Part shown: positions 8,166 to 15,834 of the stretch, piece by piece | Layout: the number at the start of each line of letters is the position of its first letter | How positions within the stretch are numbered: the first letter of the stretch is position 1 | DNA from: Desulfovibrionaceae bacterium | GTDB lineage: Bacteria; Desulfobacterota; Desulfovibrionia; Desulfovibrionales; Desulfovibrionaceae | Length of the DNA stretch: 64,000 bases | NCBI GenBank assembly: GCA_019421865.1 | Contig: JAHZEL010000007.1 | Location: 1 to 64,000 of the forward strand | Direction of reading: 5' to 3' | The notes under the pieces: model-generated | What the model saw: only the letters and a program-made list of their open reading frames with translations | What the model was told of the DNA's origin: nothing | The model's database searches: none | Translations under genes and position numbers: made by a program

Positions 8166-8942
8166 CTATTCCACCGTAATGGCGCTGGTGAACACGTAGC
8201 CGTCACCGCGCACCGTCTTGATGAGCTTGTTCTCGCGGCCCTTGTCGCCGTCGCCGGTATCGCGCAGTCTGGCACGCAGGCGGCACACCTGCACGTCGAG
8301 GCTGCGATCGAAGGGACTGCGGTCGGTTTCCTGCCCCTGCAGCTCGTCCTGAATGAAGTCGCGGCTGAGCACCTTCTGCGGGTGCTCGAGGAAAATGGTG
8401 AGCAGGCGGTATTCCGCGCCGCTCAGATTCACCACCATGCCGCCGGGCGCAATGAGATGACGGGCGGAAATATCCAGCGTCCAGCCGCTGAAGTGATAGG
8501 CCTTTTCCGGACGTCCGGCTTCGGCGGACGTATCGGTCGTTCTGCCCGAACGGCGCAGAACCGCACGGATTCTGGCCAGCAGTTCGCGCGGCTGAAAAGG
8601 CTTGACCACATAGTCGTCGGCGCCGAGTTCCAATCCCACCACGCGGTCGGCCGTATCGCCGAGCGCCGTCAGGAAGATCACGGGCACGGAAGCAAGGCTG
8701 TCCATGGAGCGAAGGCGGCGGCACAACGACAGGCCGTCCTCGCCGGGCATCATGATATCGAGCACGATAAGATCGGGCACCTCGTTCTCAATGGCCTCGA
8801 ACATGGCCTTGCCGCCGTCGGCCACATGCACGATGAAGCCGTGCTGGCGGAGGTATTCAGCCATAAGATCGCGGATGTCCTGATCATCATCGACAACAAG
8901 CAGAGAAAGGGAAGGCATCTGTGTAGTATCGGTATCGGGCAT
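8166..8942 (-). CDS. OmpR/PhoB-family response regulator
   Basis: The 258-residue regulator has a receiver domain with acidic residues DDD near 18-20, phospho-acceptor Asp62 (LIVLDIMMPGEDG), Thr (FLTALG) and Lys (DYVVKPFQPREL). A winged-helix DNA-binding domain occupies about residues 155-250 (GAEYRLLTIFLEHP, RSLDVQVCRLRARL, IKTVRGDGYVF). The start at 8942 has GGAGGACTTTACC upstream. It is the first gene of the envelope-cluster transcript and is followed two bases later by its kinase. Target genes probably include the lipoproteins and HtrA downstream, but no operator was identified. Confidence 0.92.
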   Translation of the reverse strand: MPDTDTTQMPSLSLLVVDDDQDIRDLMAEYLRQHGFIVHVADGGKAMFEAIENEVPDLIVLDIMMPGEDGLSLCRRLRSMDSLASVPVIFLTALGDTADRVVGLELGADDYVVKPFQPRELLARIRAVLRRSGRTTDTSAEAGRPEKAYHFSGWTLDISARHLIAPGGMVVNLSGAEYRLLTIFLEHPQKVLSRDFIQDELQGQETDRSPFDRSLDVQVCRLRARLRDTGDGDKGRENKLIKTVRGDGYVFTSAITVE

Positions 8943-9046
8943 GGTAAAGTCCTCCAGAACATTCTGGAAAGACTATAGCCGGGAGATGGTCAAATCGCAC
9001 CTGTTTTCCTGTTACAATATGTTTCAGGAAACTTGCCTCTTCTTGC

Positions 9047-9904
9047 CTACATGAGGCGCAGCTTCCTTTCCACTTCATCAATGATGTACCGGGGCGTGGA
9101 GGCTCCCGCCGTCAGCCCCACGGTACGCACGCCGGAAAAGTCGGCGCTGCTGAGCTCGTCCGCCGTTTCCACCAGCACTGTGGGCACGCCGCGCATGCGG
9201 GCCAGTTCGGCCAGTCTCCGGGTGTTGCCGCTGGACTTGCCTCCGGCCACCACCATTGCCTGAACGCGGGCCGCCACTTCTCCGGCCTCTTCCTGGCGCT
9301 CCCTTGTGGCGTCGCAGATGGTGTCGAGCACAACGAGCGACGAGCCGAGGCGCGAGGCAAGGCGCCTGTGCATTTCGTCGAAGATGAGTCTGTCCTGCGT
9401 GGTCTGAGCGGCAAGCACCGTGGGCCGCTGTTCCAGCGGCGCTTTTTCGAGCAGCGTTTCAAGCTCTGCCAGCGAGGAAAAGATATGGCTTGCTCCCGCC
9501 GCATAGGAAATCAGCCCGCGCACTTCCGGATGCTCGGCTTCGCCGTAAAGCAGAAGTTCGCGACCCGAGGCCGTGGCTTCGGCAATGGCAAGCTGGGCGT
9601 TCTTCACTCTCGGACAGGTGGCGTCCTCCACTCTGGCACAGCGCGACCGAAGTTCCGCCTCCACGTTTCTGGGAATGCCGTGCGCCCGGATGAGGACGGA
9701 CATGTCCTCTTCGGCCTCCTCCACGGAGTGAAGGCAGTGCACGCCCTTGCGCGCGTAATCTTCCAGAACCTGAGGATTGTGAATGATCTCGCCGAGCGTG
9801 GCCACCCGCTGTCCGGGACGCGAGGCCACGATGGTATCGAGCTTGTGCAGGGCGAGCGCCACGCCCATGCAGAAGCCGGCGTGACTGGCGCGTATGACAT
9901 TCAT
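9047..9904 (-). CDS. ispH: 4-hydroxy-3-methylbut-2-enyl diphosphate reductase
   Basis: The 285-residue enzyme catalyses the last step of the MEP isoprenoid pathway, reducing HMBPP to IPP and DMAPP with a [4Fe-4S] cluster. The three cluster cysteines are visible: Cys12 (GFCMGV), the Cys of EDATCPRVKNA near residue 97, and the Cys of VLDTICDATRERQ near residue 198. Conserved HGIPRNVE, NTRRLAEL and TAGASTP motifs are present. It has the short length of the classical form with no S1-domain fusion. The start follows GGAGG, 15 bp after the murJ stop, so it is the last gene of a three-gene operon. Confidence 0.95.
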   Translation of the reverse strand: MNVIRASHAGFCMGVALALHKLDTIVASRPGQRVATLGEIIHNPQVLEDYARKGVHCLHSVEEAEEDMSVLIRAHGIPRNVEAELRSRCARVEDATCPRVKNAQLAIAEATASGRELLLYGEAEHPEVRGLISYAAGASHIFSSLAELETLLEKAPLEQRPTVLAAQTTQDRLIFDEMHRRLASRLGSSLVVLDTICDATRERQEEAGEVAARVQAMVVAGGKSSGNTRRLAELARMRGVPTVLVETADELSSADFSGVRTVGLTAGASTPRYIIDEVERKLRLM

Positions 9905-9919
9905 GAGAGAAAACCTCCG

Positions 9920-11506
9920 TCAGGATTTCCGGAATTTCCCTGCAAGCCGCAGGAAGGGAGACATCACGAGATCAAAATAGTCGCGATGGAAGAAACGGGC
10001 GATCAGAAGCCACGAGCCGAGGAAAAGCAGACCTCCCACGGCAAGCACGACGAACTGCTGCAGCAGAGGATGCCAGCCGTCCATGAGATGGAAGCCGTCA
10101 TGCATGACGGCAAGCATGATGCCGCAGCCCGGCATGGAGATGAGCGCGCTGCGCCACGCCGTGCCCCACAGCTCCGAAAACGCGCCGGCCGCCCAGCGCC
10201 GACAGGCCACGGCCATGAGCACCAGCGCATACAGGGCGATGCAGAACGTGGTCACAAGCGCCACGCCCTTCGCGCCCATGACGGGAATGAGCAGAAGATA
10301 GCCCGGCACGGCAAGAAGCGTGGCGAGCGTGCCCACCACGGCAGGCGTGAGCGTATCCTGCATGGCGTAGAAAGCGCGGCCCGTCACCTGCTGCAAAAGC
10401 CAGAACGGCACGGCAAGAAGCATGATCTGCAGAAGCGGTGCCGCGCCCATCGTATGGGCAACGGAAAAGCTTCCGCCCTCGAAAATAAAGCCCAGCACGG
10501 GCCCGGAAGCCGTTATCATCCACGCCGCCACGGGCACGGCCACGATCATGCTGTTCTTCATGGTGCGCCCGAGCGTGGCTCTGAATTCATCCATGTCGCC
10601 CCGGGCCGCCAGAGACGCCAGGAAGGGGAACGACGCCACGCCGGCGGCCTGCGCCACCACGCCCACGGGAACCATCATGATGCGGCGGGCATAGTTGAGC
10701 AGGCTCACCGCGCCGTCTCCGGCAAGGCTGCCGAAAATGCGGACGAACTGCTCATCAAGCACCACCACGGACTGCCCGATCATGAGCGGCAGGGCCATGA
10801 GCAGAAATTTCTTCATGAGGGGATGCACAAGACCCGGCATGAACTGCAGTCCGCCTTCCCGCACGGCCAGAAGCGGCAGCACGAAGGCGCCCACGGCCGC
10901 GCCGAAAAGCACGCCCCAGCAGAAGCCTTCCATGCCCTGAGCAAGGCCGAGCGCAGGCAACCCTACGCCGAAAAGAAGAATGAATCCGTTGTAGACGAGC
11001 GGCATAAGCGCCGGCACCGTGAACTGGCGGCGGATGTAGAGCACCGCGGAAAGACAGGCGCCGGGAAGGAAGAACACCTGCGCCGGGAGCACGATGCGCA
11101 AAAACTCCGAAAGCCTCGCGCACTGTTCAGGGCTGAAGCCGGGAGCCACCAGAGGCGCAAGCTCGGGCGCGGCCAGCCAGGCCAGGGCCGAAAGAAGACC
11201 TATGGAAAGCGTCGCCCAGGAAAACACCACACCGAAGAAGCGCCAGCCGTCGGCCTCGCTTTCCTCGAATCTCCGGGAAAGGAGCGGAATGAGCGTAATG
11301 GAAACGTAGCCGCCCGCCAGAAGGTAGTTGAGGAAATCCGGAACCACGAAGGCGGCGAAATAAATGTCCGATTCGCCCCCTGCGCCGAACTGCCAGGAAA
11401 TGATCTTGTCTCTGAAAAGTCCCATGAAGCGGGAAATCAGAACGCTGAAGGCCATGATGAGAGCCGCGGCCCCCATCTTCTGTCGAGAAGTCAGAAACAT
11501 ACTCAT
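9920..11506 (-). CDS. murJ: Lipid II flippase MurJ
   Basis: A polytopic membrane protein of 528 residues from the MVF/MurJ branch of the MOP superfamily, which flips lipid-linked peptidoglycan precursor across the inner membrane. It starts MSMFLTSRQKMGAAALIMA, and shows the family's N-terminal SRFMGLFRDKIISWQFGAG pattern with the conserved Arg/Asp, about 14 hydrophobic helices, and ARRIMMVPVGVVAQAAGVA midway. ATG 11506 is chosen because it overlaps the upstream stop (ATGA), which argues against the longer in-frame start at 11698. It is translationally coupled to a papain-like cysteine hydrolase. Confidence 0.94.
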   Translation of the reverse strand: MSMFLTSRQKMGAAALIMAFSVLISRFMGLFRDKIISWQFGAGGESDIYFAAFVVPDFLNYLLAGGYVSITLIPLLSRRFEESEADGWRFFGVVFSWATLSIGLLSALAWLAAPELAPLVAPGFSPEQCARLSEFLRIVLPAQVFFLPGACLSAVLYIRRQFTVPALMPLVYNGFILLFGVGLPALGLAQGMEGFCWGVLFGAAVGAFVLPLLAVREGGLQFMPGLVHPLMKKFLLMALPLMIGQSVVVLDEQFVRIFGSLAGDGAVSLLNYARRIMMVPVGVVAQAAGVASFPFLASLAARGDMDEFRATLGRTMKNSMIVAVPVAAWMITASGPVLGFIFEGGSFSVAHTMGAAPLLQIMLLAVPFWLLQQVTGRAFYAMQDTLTPAVVGTLATLLAVPGYLLLIPVMGAKGVALVTTFCIALYALVLMAVACRRWAAGAFSELWGTAWRSALISMPGCGIMLAVMHDGFHLMDGWHPLLQQFVVLAVGGLLFLGSWLLIARFFHRDYFDLVMSPFLRLAGKFRKS

Positions 11507-12084
11507 ACCGGCAGCCCCGAGAAACGGGAAACGGACAGGATCCTCACGCTCTCCGGAGGGATGACCACGTAATCCCGGCTGAGCGGACGCCAGGCATCCG
11601 TCAGTTTTGCATAGGGCAGGCAGAAAAGTCCGCCAGCCTCCAGGCTGCAGTCGAGAAAGTGCAGCCCCTCCATATCCATATAATGTCCCACCGTCCAATG
11701 ATCCACATAGGGCTTTTCCGACGGGGGAGCCATGCGAAGAAAGCGGAACACCGACACCAGCGGCATGGGCGGCCTTGCGCTGGAACGAAGCGCCTCCCAG
11801 ACCTGATCGCAGGAGGCGTCCCGTCCGAAAGGAACGCTCACGCGAAGATCGGGGAACTCATGCCTGCGCACGTCTTCCAGCATGAAGTCCACCAGCGATA
11901 CGTAGTCCGTCTTATGCTCAAGAATGTTCCGAAACTCTTCAGGACGGGCCGCCTGCGCCATGAGCACGCGGTTGAAAATGCGTCTGGCCTCGTGCGGCGT
12001 CAGACTGAACAGAACCTGAAGGGCATTGAGCACCGCGTACACGGCACAGAAATTATCGATTTTTCCCTGATAGAACGGCTGCAT
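11503..12084 (-). CDS. Papain-like cysteine hydrolase (C39-like), unassigned
   Basis: From ATG 12084 (GGGAG upstream) the protein is 193 residues; an upstream ATG at 12174 would add 30. The start region FYQGKIDNFCAVYAVLNALQ has the Cys13 and following helix expected for a papain-fold nucleophile. Candidate partners are His129 or His134 (VDHWTVGHYMDMEG) and Asp145 (HFLDCS), in the order Cys-His-Asp seen in peptidase C39-like proteins. No signal peptide is seen, so it would act in the cytoplasm. Its stop overlaps the murJ start (ATGA), an unusual coupling that hints at a role in envelope synthesis or quality control. Substrate unknown. Confidence 0.6.
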   Translation of the reverse strand: MQPFYQGKIDNFCAVYAVLNALQVLFSLTPHEARRIFNRVLMAQAARPEEFRNILEHKTDYVSLVDFMLEDVRRHEFPDLRVSVPFGRDASCDQVWEALRSSARPPMPLVSVFRFLRMAPPSEKPYVDHWTVGHYMDMEGLHFLDCSLEAGGLFCLPYAKLTDAWRPLSRDYVVIPPESVRILSVSRFSGLPV

Positions 12085-12239
12085 GACGAACTCCCGTACG
12101 TGCCCGGTGAAGCAGGAGGACCCGTCGGCCCGCGCCAGGAGCCTTCCTTCTGTTTTTCCTTTCTTAAAGGGCATAACGTTACGTCAGTATCCCGTCAAGA
12201 AGCTGGACAGCCTACTGCTCCGTGTGTATAGTATCGGCG

Positions 12240-12268
12240 TTACAAGGCATATTACCATAGCTTGATAT
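12240..12268 (+). promoter_or_regulatory. Possible metK promoter
   Basis: TTACAA (12240-12245), a 17-bp spacer and TGATAT (12263-12268) lie 87 bp before the metK start in an otherwise AT-rich patch. The match to a housekeeping consensus is only moderate. A short hairpin, CATCCG/CGGATG, sits in the leader at about 12310-12331 before the AAGGAGA ribosome binding site. Confidence 0.35.
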
Positions 12269-12354
12269 AAAGATATGCCTTTCCTGCCATTTTCCCAACG
12301 GCATCCAGCATCCGCACCATGTCACGGATGACCCGATAACTTCAAGGAGAGACC

Positions 12355-13530
12355 ATGATCCCCTCTAAAGGCAAATATCTTTTCACTTCCGAATCCGTTA
12401 CCGAAGGCCATCCCGACAAGGTCGCCGACCAGATTTCCGATGCCGTGCTCGATGCGCTGCTCCTTCAGGATCCCGATTCCCACGTCGCCTGCGAAACGCT
12501 GGTGACCACCGGCATGGCCATCGTGGCCGGTGAAATCACCACCAAGGGCTACGCCGATCTTCCCGCCATCGTGCGCCGCACCATCCGCGACATCGGCTAC
12601 ATCGGCTCGGACATGGGCTTCGACGCCCAGACCTGCGCGGTCATCTCCTCCATCGACAAGCAGTCCCCCGACATCGCTCAGGGCGTGATCCGGGAAAATC
12701 CCGAAGATCAGGGCGCCGGCGACCAGGGCATGATGTTCGGCTTTGCCTCCAATGAAACCGACACCCTCATGCCCGCCCCCATCTACTGGGCGCATCAGCT
12801 CTCGCTCCAGCTCTCCCGCGTGCGCAAGAACGGCATCGTCGATTTCTTCCGTCCCGACGGCAAGACGCAGGTGTCCTTCGAGTACGTCGACGGCAAGCCC
12901 GTGCGCATCAACAACGTGGTCGTTTCCACCCAGCACTCTCCCAAGGTGAGCCAGGACGACATCGTGGAAGCCGTGAAGAAGGAAGTCATCCGTCCCATTC
13001 TCGAACCTACCGGATACTTCGACGAAAAGGACTGCGAAATCTTCATCAACACCACGGGCCGCTTCGTCATCGGCGGTCCCATGGGCGACTGCGGTCTCAC
13101 CGGCCGCAAGATCATTCAGGACACCTACGGCGGCATGGGCAACCACGGCGGCGGCGCCTTCTCCGGCAAGGACCCCTCCAAGGTCGACCGTTCCGGCGCC
13201 TACATGGCCCGCTATGTGGCCAAGAACCTCGTGGCTGCGGGCCTTGCCGAACGCTGCGAAGTGCAGATCGCCTACTGCATCGGTGTGGCCGAACCCGTTT
13301 CCGTTCTGGTGCACACCTTCGGCACCGGCAGACTGCCCGATGAACAGCTGACGAAGATCGTGCGCGAAGTGTTCGACCTGCGCCCCTACTTCATCTGCAA
13401 GCGCCTCGACCTGAAGCGTCCCATCTACAGCAAGACCTCCTGCTACGGTCACTTCGGTCGCGAACTGGCCGAATTCACGTGGGAAAAGCGTGACGCCGTG
13501 GCCGATCTGCTCACGGCCGCCAAGCTGTAG
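12355..13530 (+). CDS. metK: S-adenosylmethionine synthetase
   Basis: A 391-residue enzyme forming SAM from methionine and ATP in the cytoplasm. Family motifs are complete: [20 protein letters not shown] at the N terminus, [12 protein letters not shown] in the ATP site, [19 protein letters not shown] in the C-terminal half, and ISDA/HPDK metal and phosphate ligands. AAGGAGAGACC precedes the ATG. Length is normal. It is monocistronic, closed by a strong terminator. Codon use is strongly biased toward C-ending codons, as expected of a highly expressed gene. Confidence 0.97.
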   Translation: MIPSKGKYLFTSESVTEGHPDKVADQISDAVLDALLLQDPDSHVACETLVTTGMAIVAGEITTKGYADLPAIVRRTIRDIGYIGSDMGFDAQTCAVISSIDKQSPDIAQGVIRENPEDQGAGDQGMMFGFASNETDTLMPAPIYWAHQLSLQLSRVRKNGIVDFFRPDGKTQVSFEYVDGKPVRINNVVVSTQHSPKVSQDDIVEAVKKEVIRPILEPTGYFDEKDCEIFINTTGRFVIGGPMGDCGLTGRKIIQDTYGGMGNHGGGAFSGKDPSKVDRSGAYMARYVAKNLVAAGLAERCEVQIAYCIGVAEPVSVLVHTFGTGRLPDEQLTKIVREVFDLRPYFICKRLDLKRPIYSKTSCYGHFGRELAEFTWEKRDAVADLLTAAKL

Positions 13531-13554
13531 CAATCCTCAAAAGGAATAAAAAAA

Positions 13555-13580
13555 GGGAGAACGAAAGTTCTCCCTTTTTT
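13555..13580 (+). terminator. metK terminator, bidirectional in form
   Basis: GGGAGAAC, a GAAA loop, GTTCTCCC and six Ts, 24 bp after the metK stop. The run of As in front of the stem means it could also terminate transcripts coming from the minus strand. Confidence 0.93.
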
Positions 13581-13774
13581 ATATTCTTCAGCAGAAGCTC
13601 AGGCGGCTTCTGTGATGCCTCACGTGCCGCAACGGCTTTCCAAACGCCTCCGCATCAACGCGATGCGAAAGCCCCAGTCCGAAAAAGTTTTTTCTACCCC
13701 TCTCTCGAAAAGGCATGCCGTGCGCAGGCCGTGCCGCCCTAAGCAGACCGGACTGCCGCCGCTTTCCGCCGCGA

Positions 13775-15682
13775 TCAGATTTCCAGCTCCTTCAGACGCG
13801 CCTCGATTTCGTCGGCACGCTCAAGCAGGGCCAGCTGCTCTTCCTCGATCTGCGGTAGACGGGCGATTCCGGCATTGAAGGCGTCGGGATCACGACTGAA
13901 CAGATCGGGATCGGCCAGGAGCTCTTCCAGCTTCTTCTGCTCCTCTTCCAGAGCATCGAGTTTTGCCGGCATCTCTTCCTGCTCCTTCAGAAGCGCTTCC
14001 TGCTCGCGCTGTTCCTTGTAGGAAAGCCGGCGCTTCTTCGGCGCATTCTCCTTCCACGACTCGCGGGAGGACGTGACTGGCTTCTTTTCCTCGGGCTTCT
14101 CGCGCTGGCGCAGCCAGTCGGTGTAGCCGCCCACATATTCGCGCACCTTTCCGTCCCCTTCCAGCGCTATGGTGCCGGTCACCAGCTCGTCGAGGAAAGC
14201 TCGGTCGTGGCTGACCACGATGACGGTTCCCTTGTAGGATGCAAGCATTTCCTCCAGAAGTTCCAGCGTTTCCGCATCAAGATCGTTGGTGGGTTCGTCG
14301 AGCACCAGCAGATTGGAAGGCCGGGTAAAGAGCTTTGCCAGAAGAAGCCTGTTGCGCTCACCGCCGGAAAGAAGGCCGACCGGCGTTCTCAGTCGGCTGG
14401 AATCAAAGAGAAAATCCTGAAGATAGCTCGCCACATGACGGGGTTCGCCGTTGATGGTCACCCGGTCGTTTCCTTCGGCCACGTTGTCCATCACGCTCTT
14501 CTGGTCATCCAGAGAATCGCGCAGCTGATCGAAATAGGCGATTTCAAGCCCCGTGCCGAGACGCACCGTTCCGGACGTAGGGGCAAGCTCGCCGAGCAGA
14601 ACACGCAGGAAGGTGGTCTTGCCTGCGCCGTTGTTGCCGATAAGGCCTATCTTGTCGCCGCGCTGAATGATGAGATTCGCGCCCTCGAACACCTTGTAGC
14701 CGTCCGGCCAGGTGAAGGAGACATTCTTCATCTCCGCCACCAGCTTTCCCGACTTTTCCGCCTCCTGCACGTTGAGCGTGGCGGTTCCCATGCGTTCCCT
14801 GCGGGCAGCGCGCTCTTCGCGCATCTTCAGAAGTTCGCGGACGCGCCCCATGTTGCGGGTACGGCGGGCCTTGATGCCCTGACGTATCCAGACTTCCTCC
14901 TGCGCCAGCTTCTTGTCGAACACGGCATTCTGCATGTCCTCGGCGTGCAGGCGCTCTTCGCGGCGTTCCAGATAGGCATCGAAGCCGCAGGCATAGCTGT
15001 AGAGCTTTGCCCGGTCGAGCTCCACCATGCGCGAGGCCAGGCGACGCACGAAAGCGCGGTCGTGGCTGATGAAGACCAGCGTTCTGGCCTGCCGCGCCAG
15101 ATATTCTTCCAGCCAGCTGATGGTGCTTATGTCCAGATGGTTCGTCGGTTCGTCGAGCAGAAGCACGTCCGAGGCGATGAGCGCACGGGCCAGCGCCACG
15201 CGGCGGCGCGTTCCGCCGGAAAGCGTGGAGAAATCCGCCTCCGGATCAAGAGCCAGACTGTTGATGACGCCGAGCACCTCGCCGTGCCGCTCCCAGACCT
15301 CGCCGTGCGCCATGACGCGATCCGCCTCTCCGGCAAGCTCGGGATCAAGCAGATCGCGCCTGTCGGAGGCGATGAGATGCGCCGCCGCCAGAAGATGCCC
15401 TTCCCGGCCCAGTGCGTCGGCCGTCACGCTGAACACCGAGCCTTTCCAGTGATCGGGCACGGCCTGCTGCACATAGCCTATGCGCAGCCCCGGCTCCTCG
15501 TGCCTTTCGCCGGAGTCGAGAGGAAGACGTCCGGCCAGCACCGAAAGAAGCGAAGACTTGCCCACGCCGTTGCGGCCCACGATGCAGAGTCTGTCGCCCT
15601 GCTCCACGAATATCTCGGTATGATCCAGAAGCTGCCTGTTGCCCAGCGTAAGGCAGGCATCCTGAAGGGAAAGAAGTGCCAT
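13775..15682 (-). CDS. uup: ABC-F family ATPase, Uup type
   Basis: A 635-residue soluble protein with two ABC ATPase domains and no membrane helices. Walker A motifs are GRNGVGKSS (about residue 37) and GNNGAGKTT (about 345). The signatures are LSGGTRRRVALARAL and LSGGERNRLLLAKLF, each followed by LLDEPTNHLD or VLDEPTNDLD. A charged linker of about 80 residues separates the domains, and a long C-terminal coiled coil (about residues 550-635, rich in Glu, Leu, Lys) is the DNA- or ribosome-binding tail typical of Uup. ABC-F proteins act on the ribosome or branched DNA. It starts after AGGTGAGACATT. Confidence 0.9.
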   Translation of the reverse strand: MALLSLQDACLTLGNRQLLDHTEIFVEQGDRLCIVGRNGVGKSSLLSVLAGRLPLDSGERHEEPGLRIGYVQQAVPDHWKGSVFSVTADALGREGHLLAAAHLIASDRRDLLDPELAGEADRVMAHGEVWERHGEVLGVINSLALDPEADFSTLSGGTRRRVALARALIASDVLLLDEPTNHLDISTISWLEEYLARQARTLVFISHDRAFVRRLASRMVELDRAKLYSYACGFDAYLERREERLHAEDMQNAVFDKKLAQEEVWIRQGIKARRTRNMGRVRELLKMREERAARRERMGTATLNVQEAEKSGKLVAEMKNVSFTWPDGYKVFEGANLIIQRGDKIGLIGNNGAGKTTFLRVLLGELAPTSGTVRLGTGLEIAYFDQLRDSLDDQKSVMDNVAEGNDRVTINGEPRHVASYLQDFLFDSSRLRTPVGLLSGGERNRLLLAKLFTRPSNLLVLDEPTNDLDAETLELLEEMLASYKGTVIVVSHDRAFLDELVTGTIALEGDGKVREYVGGYTDWLRQREKPEEKKPVTSSRESWKENAPKKRRLSYKEQREQEALLKEQEEMPAKLDALEEEQKKLEELLADPDLFSRDPDAFNAGIARLPQIEEEQLALLERADEIEARLKELEI

Positions 15683-15834
15683 AATGTCTCACCTGTGCCG
15701 GGAAAGAACCGCGGCAGGATATGCGTAACGTTTTTATGAATGCCTGATCGGGCAAAGCTGCAGCGCCGAAGAGGCGCCGCAGAATCCCGTCGGCTTTTTC
15801 GCCGGAAAGACGGCCGGAAAAATCCGGCGCGCCG

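Noticed and set aside
12290..12354. Possible SAM or SAM/SAH riboswitch before metK
   Set aside because: Only one short hairpin (CATCCG/CGGATG) is present; its loop cannot pair with the Shine-Dalgarno region and conserved core bases are missing.
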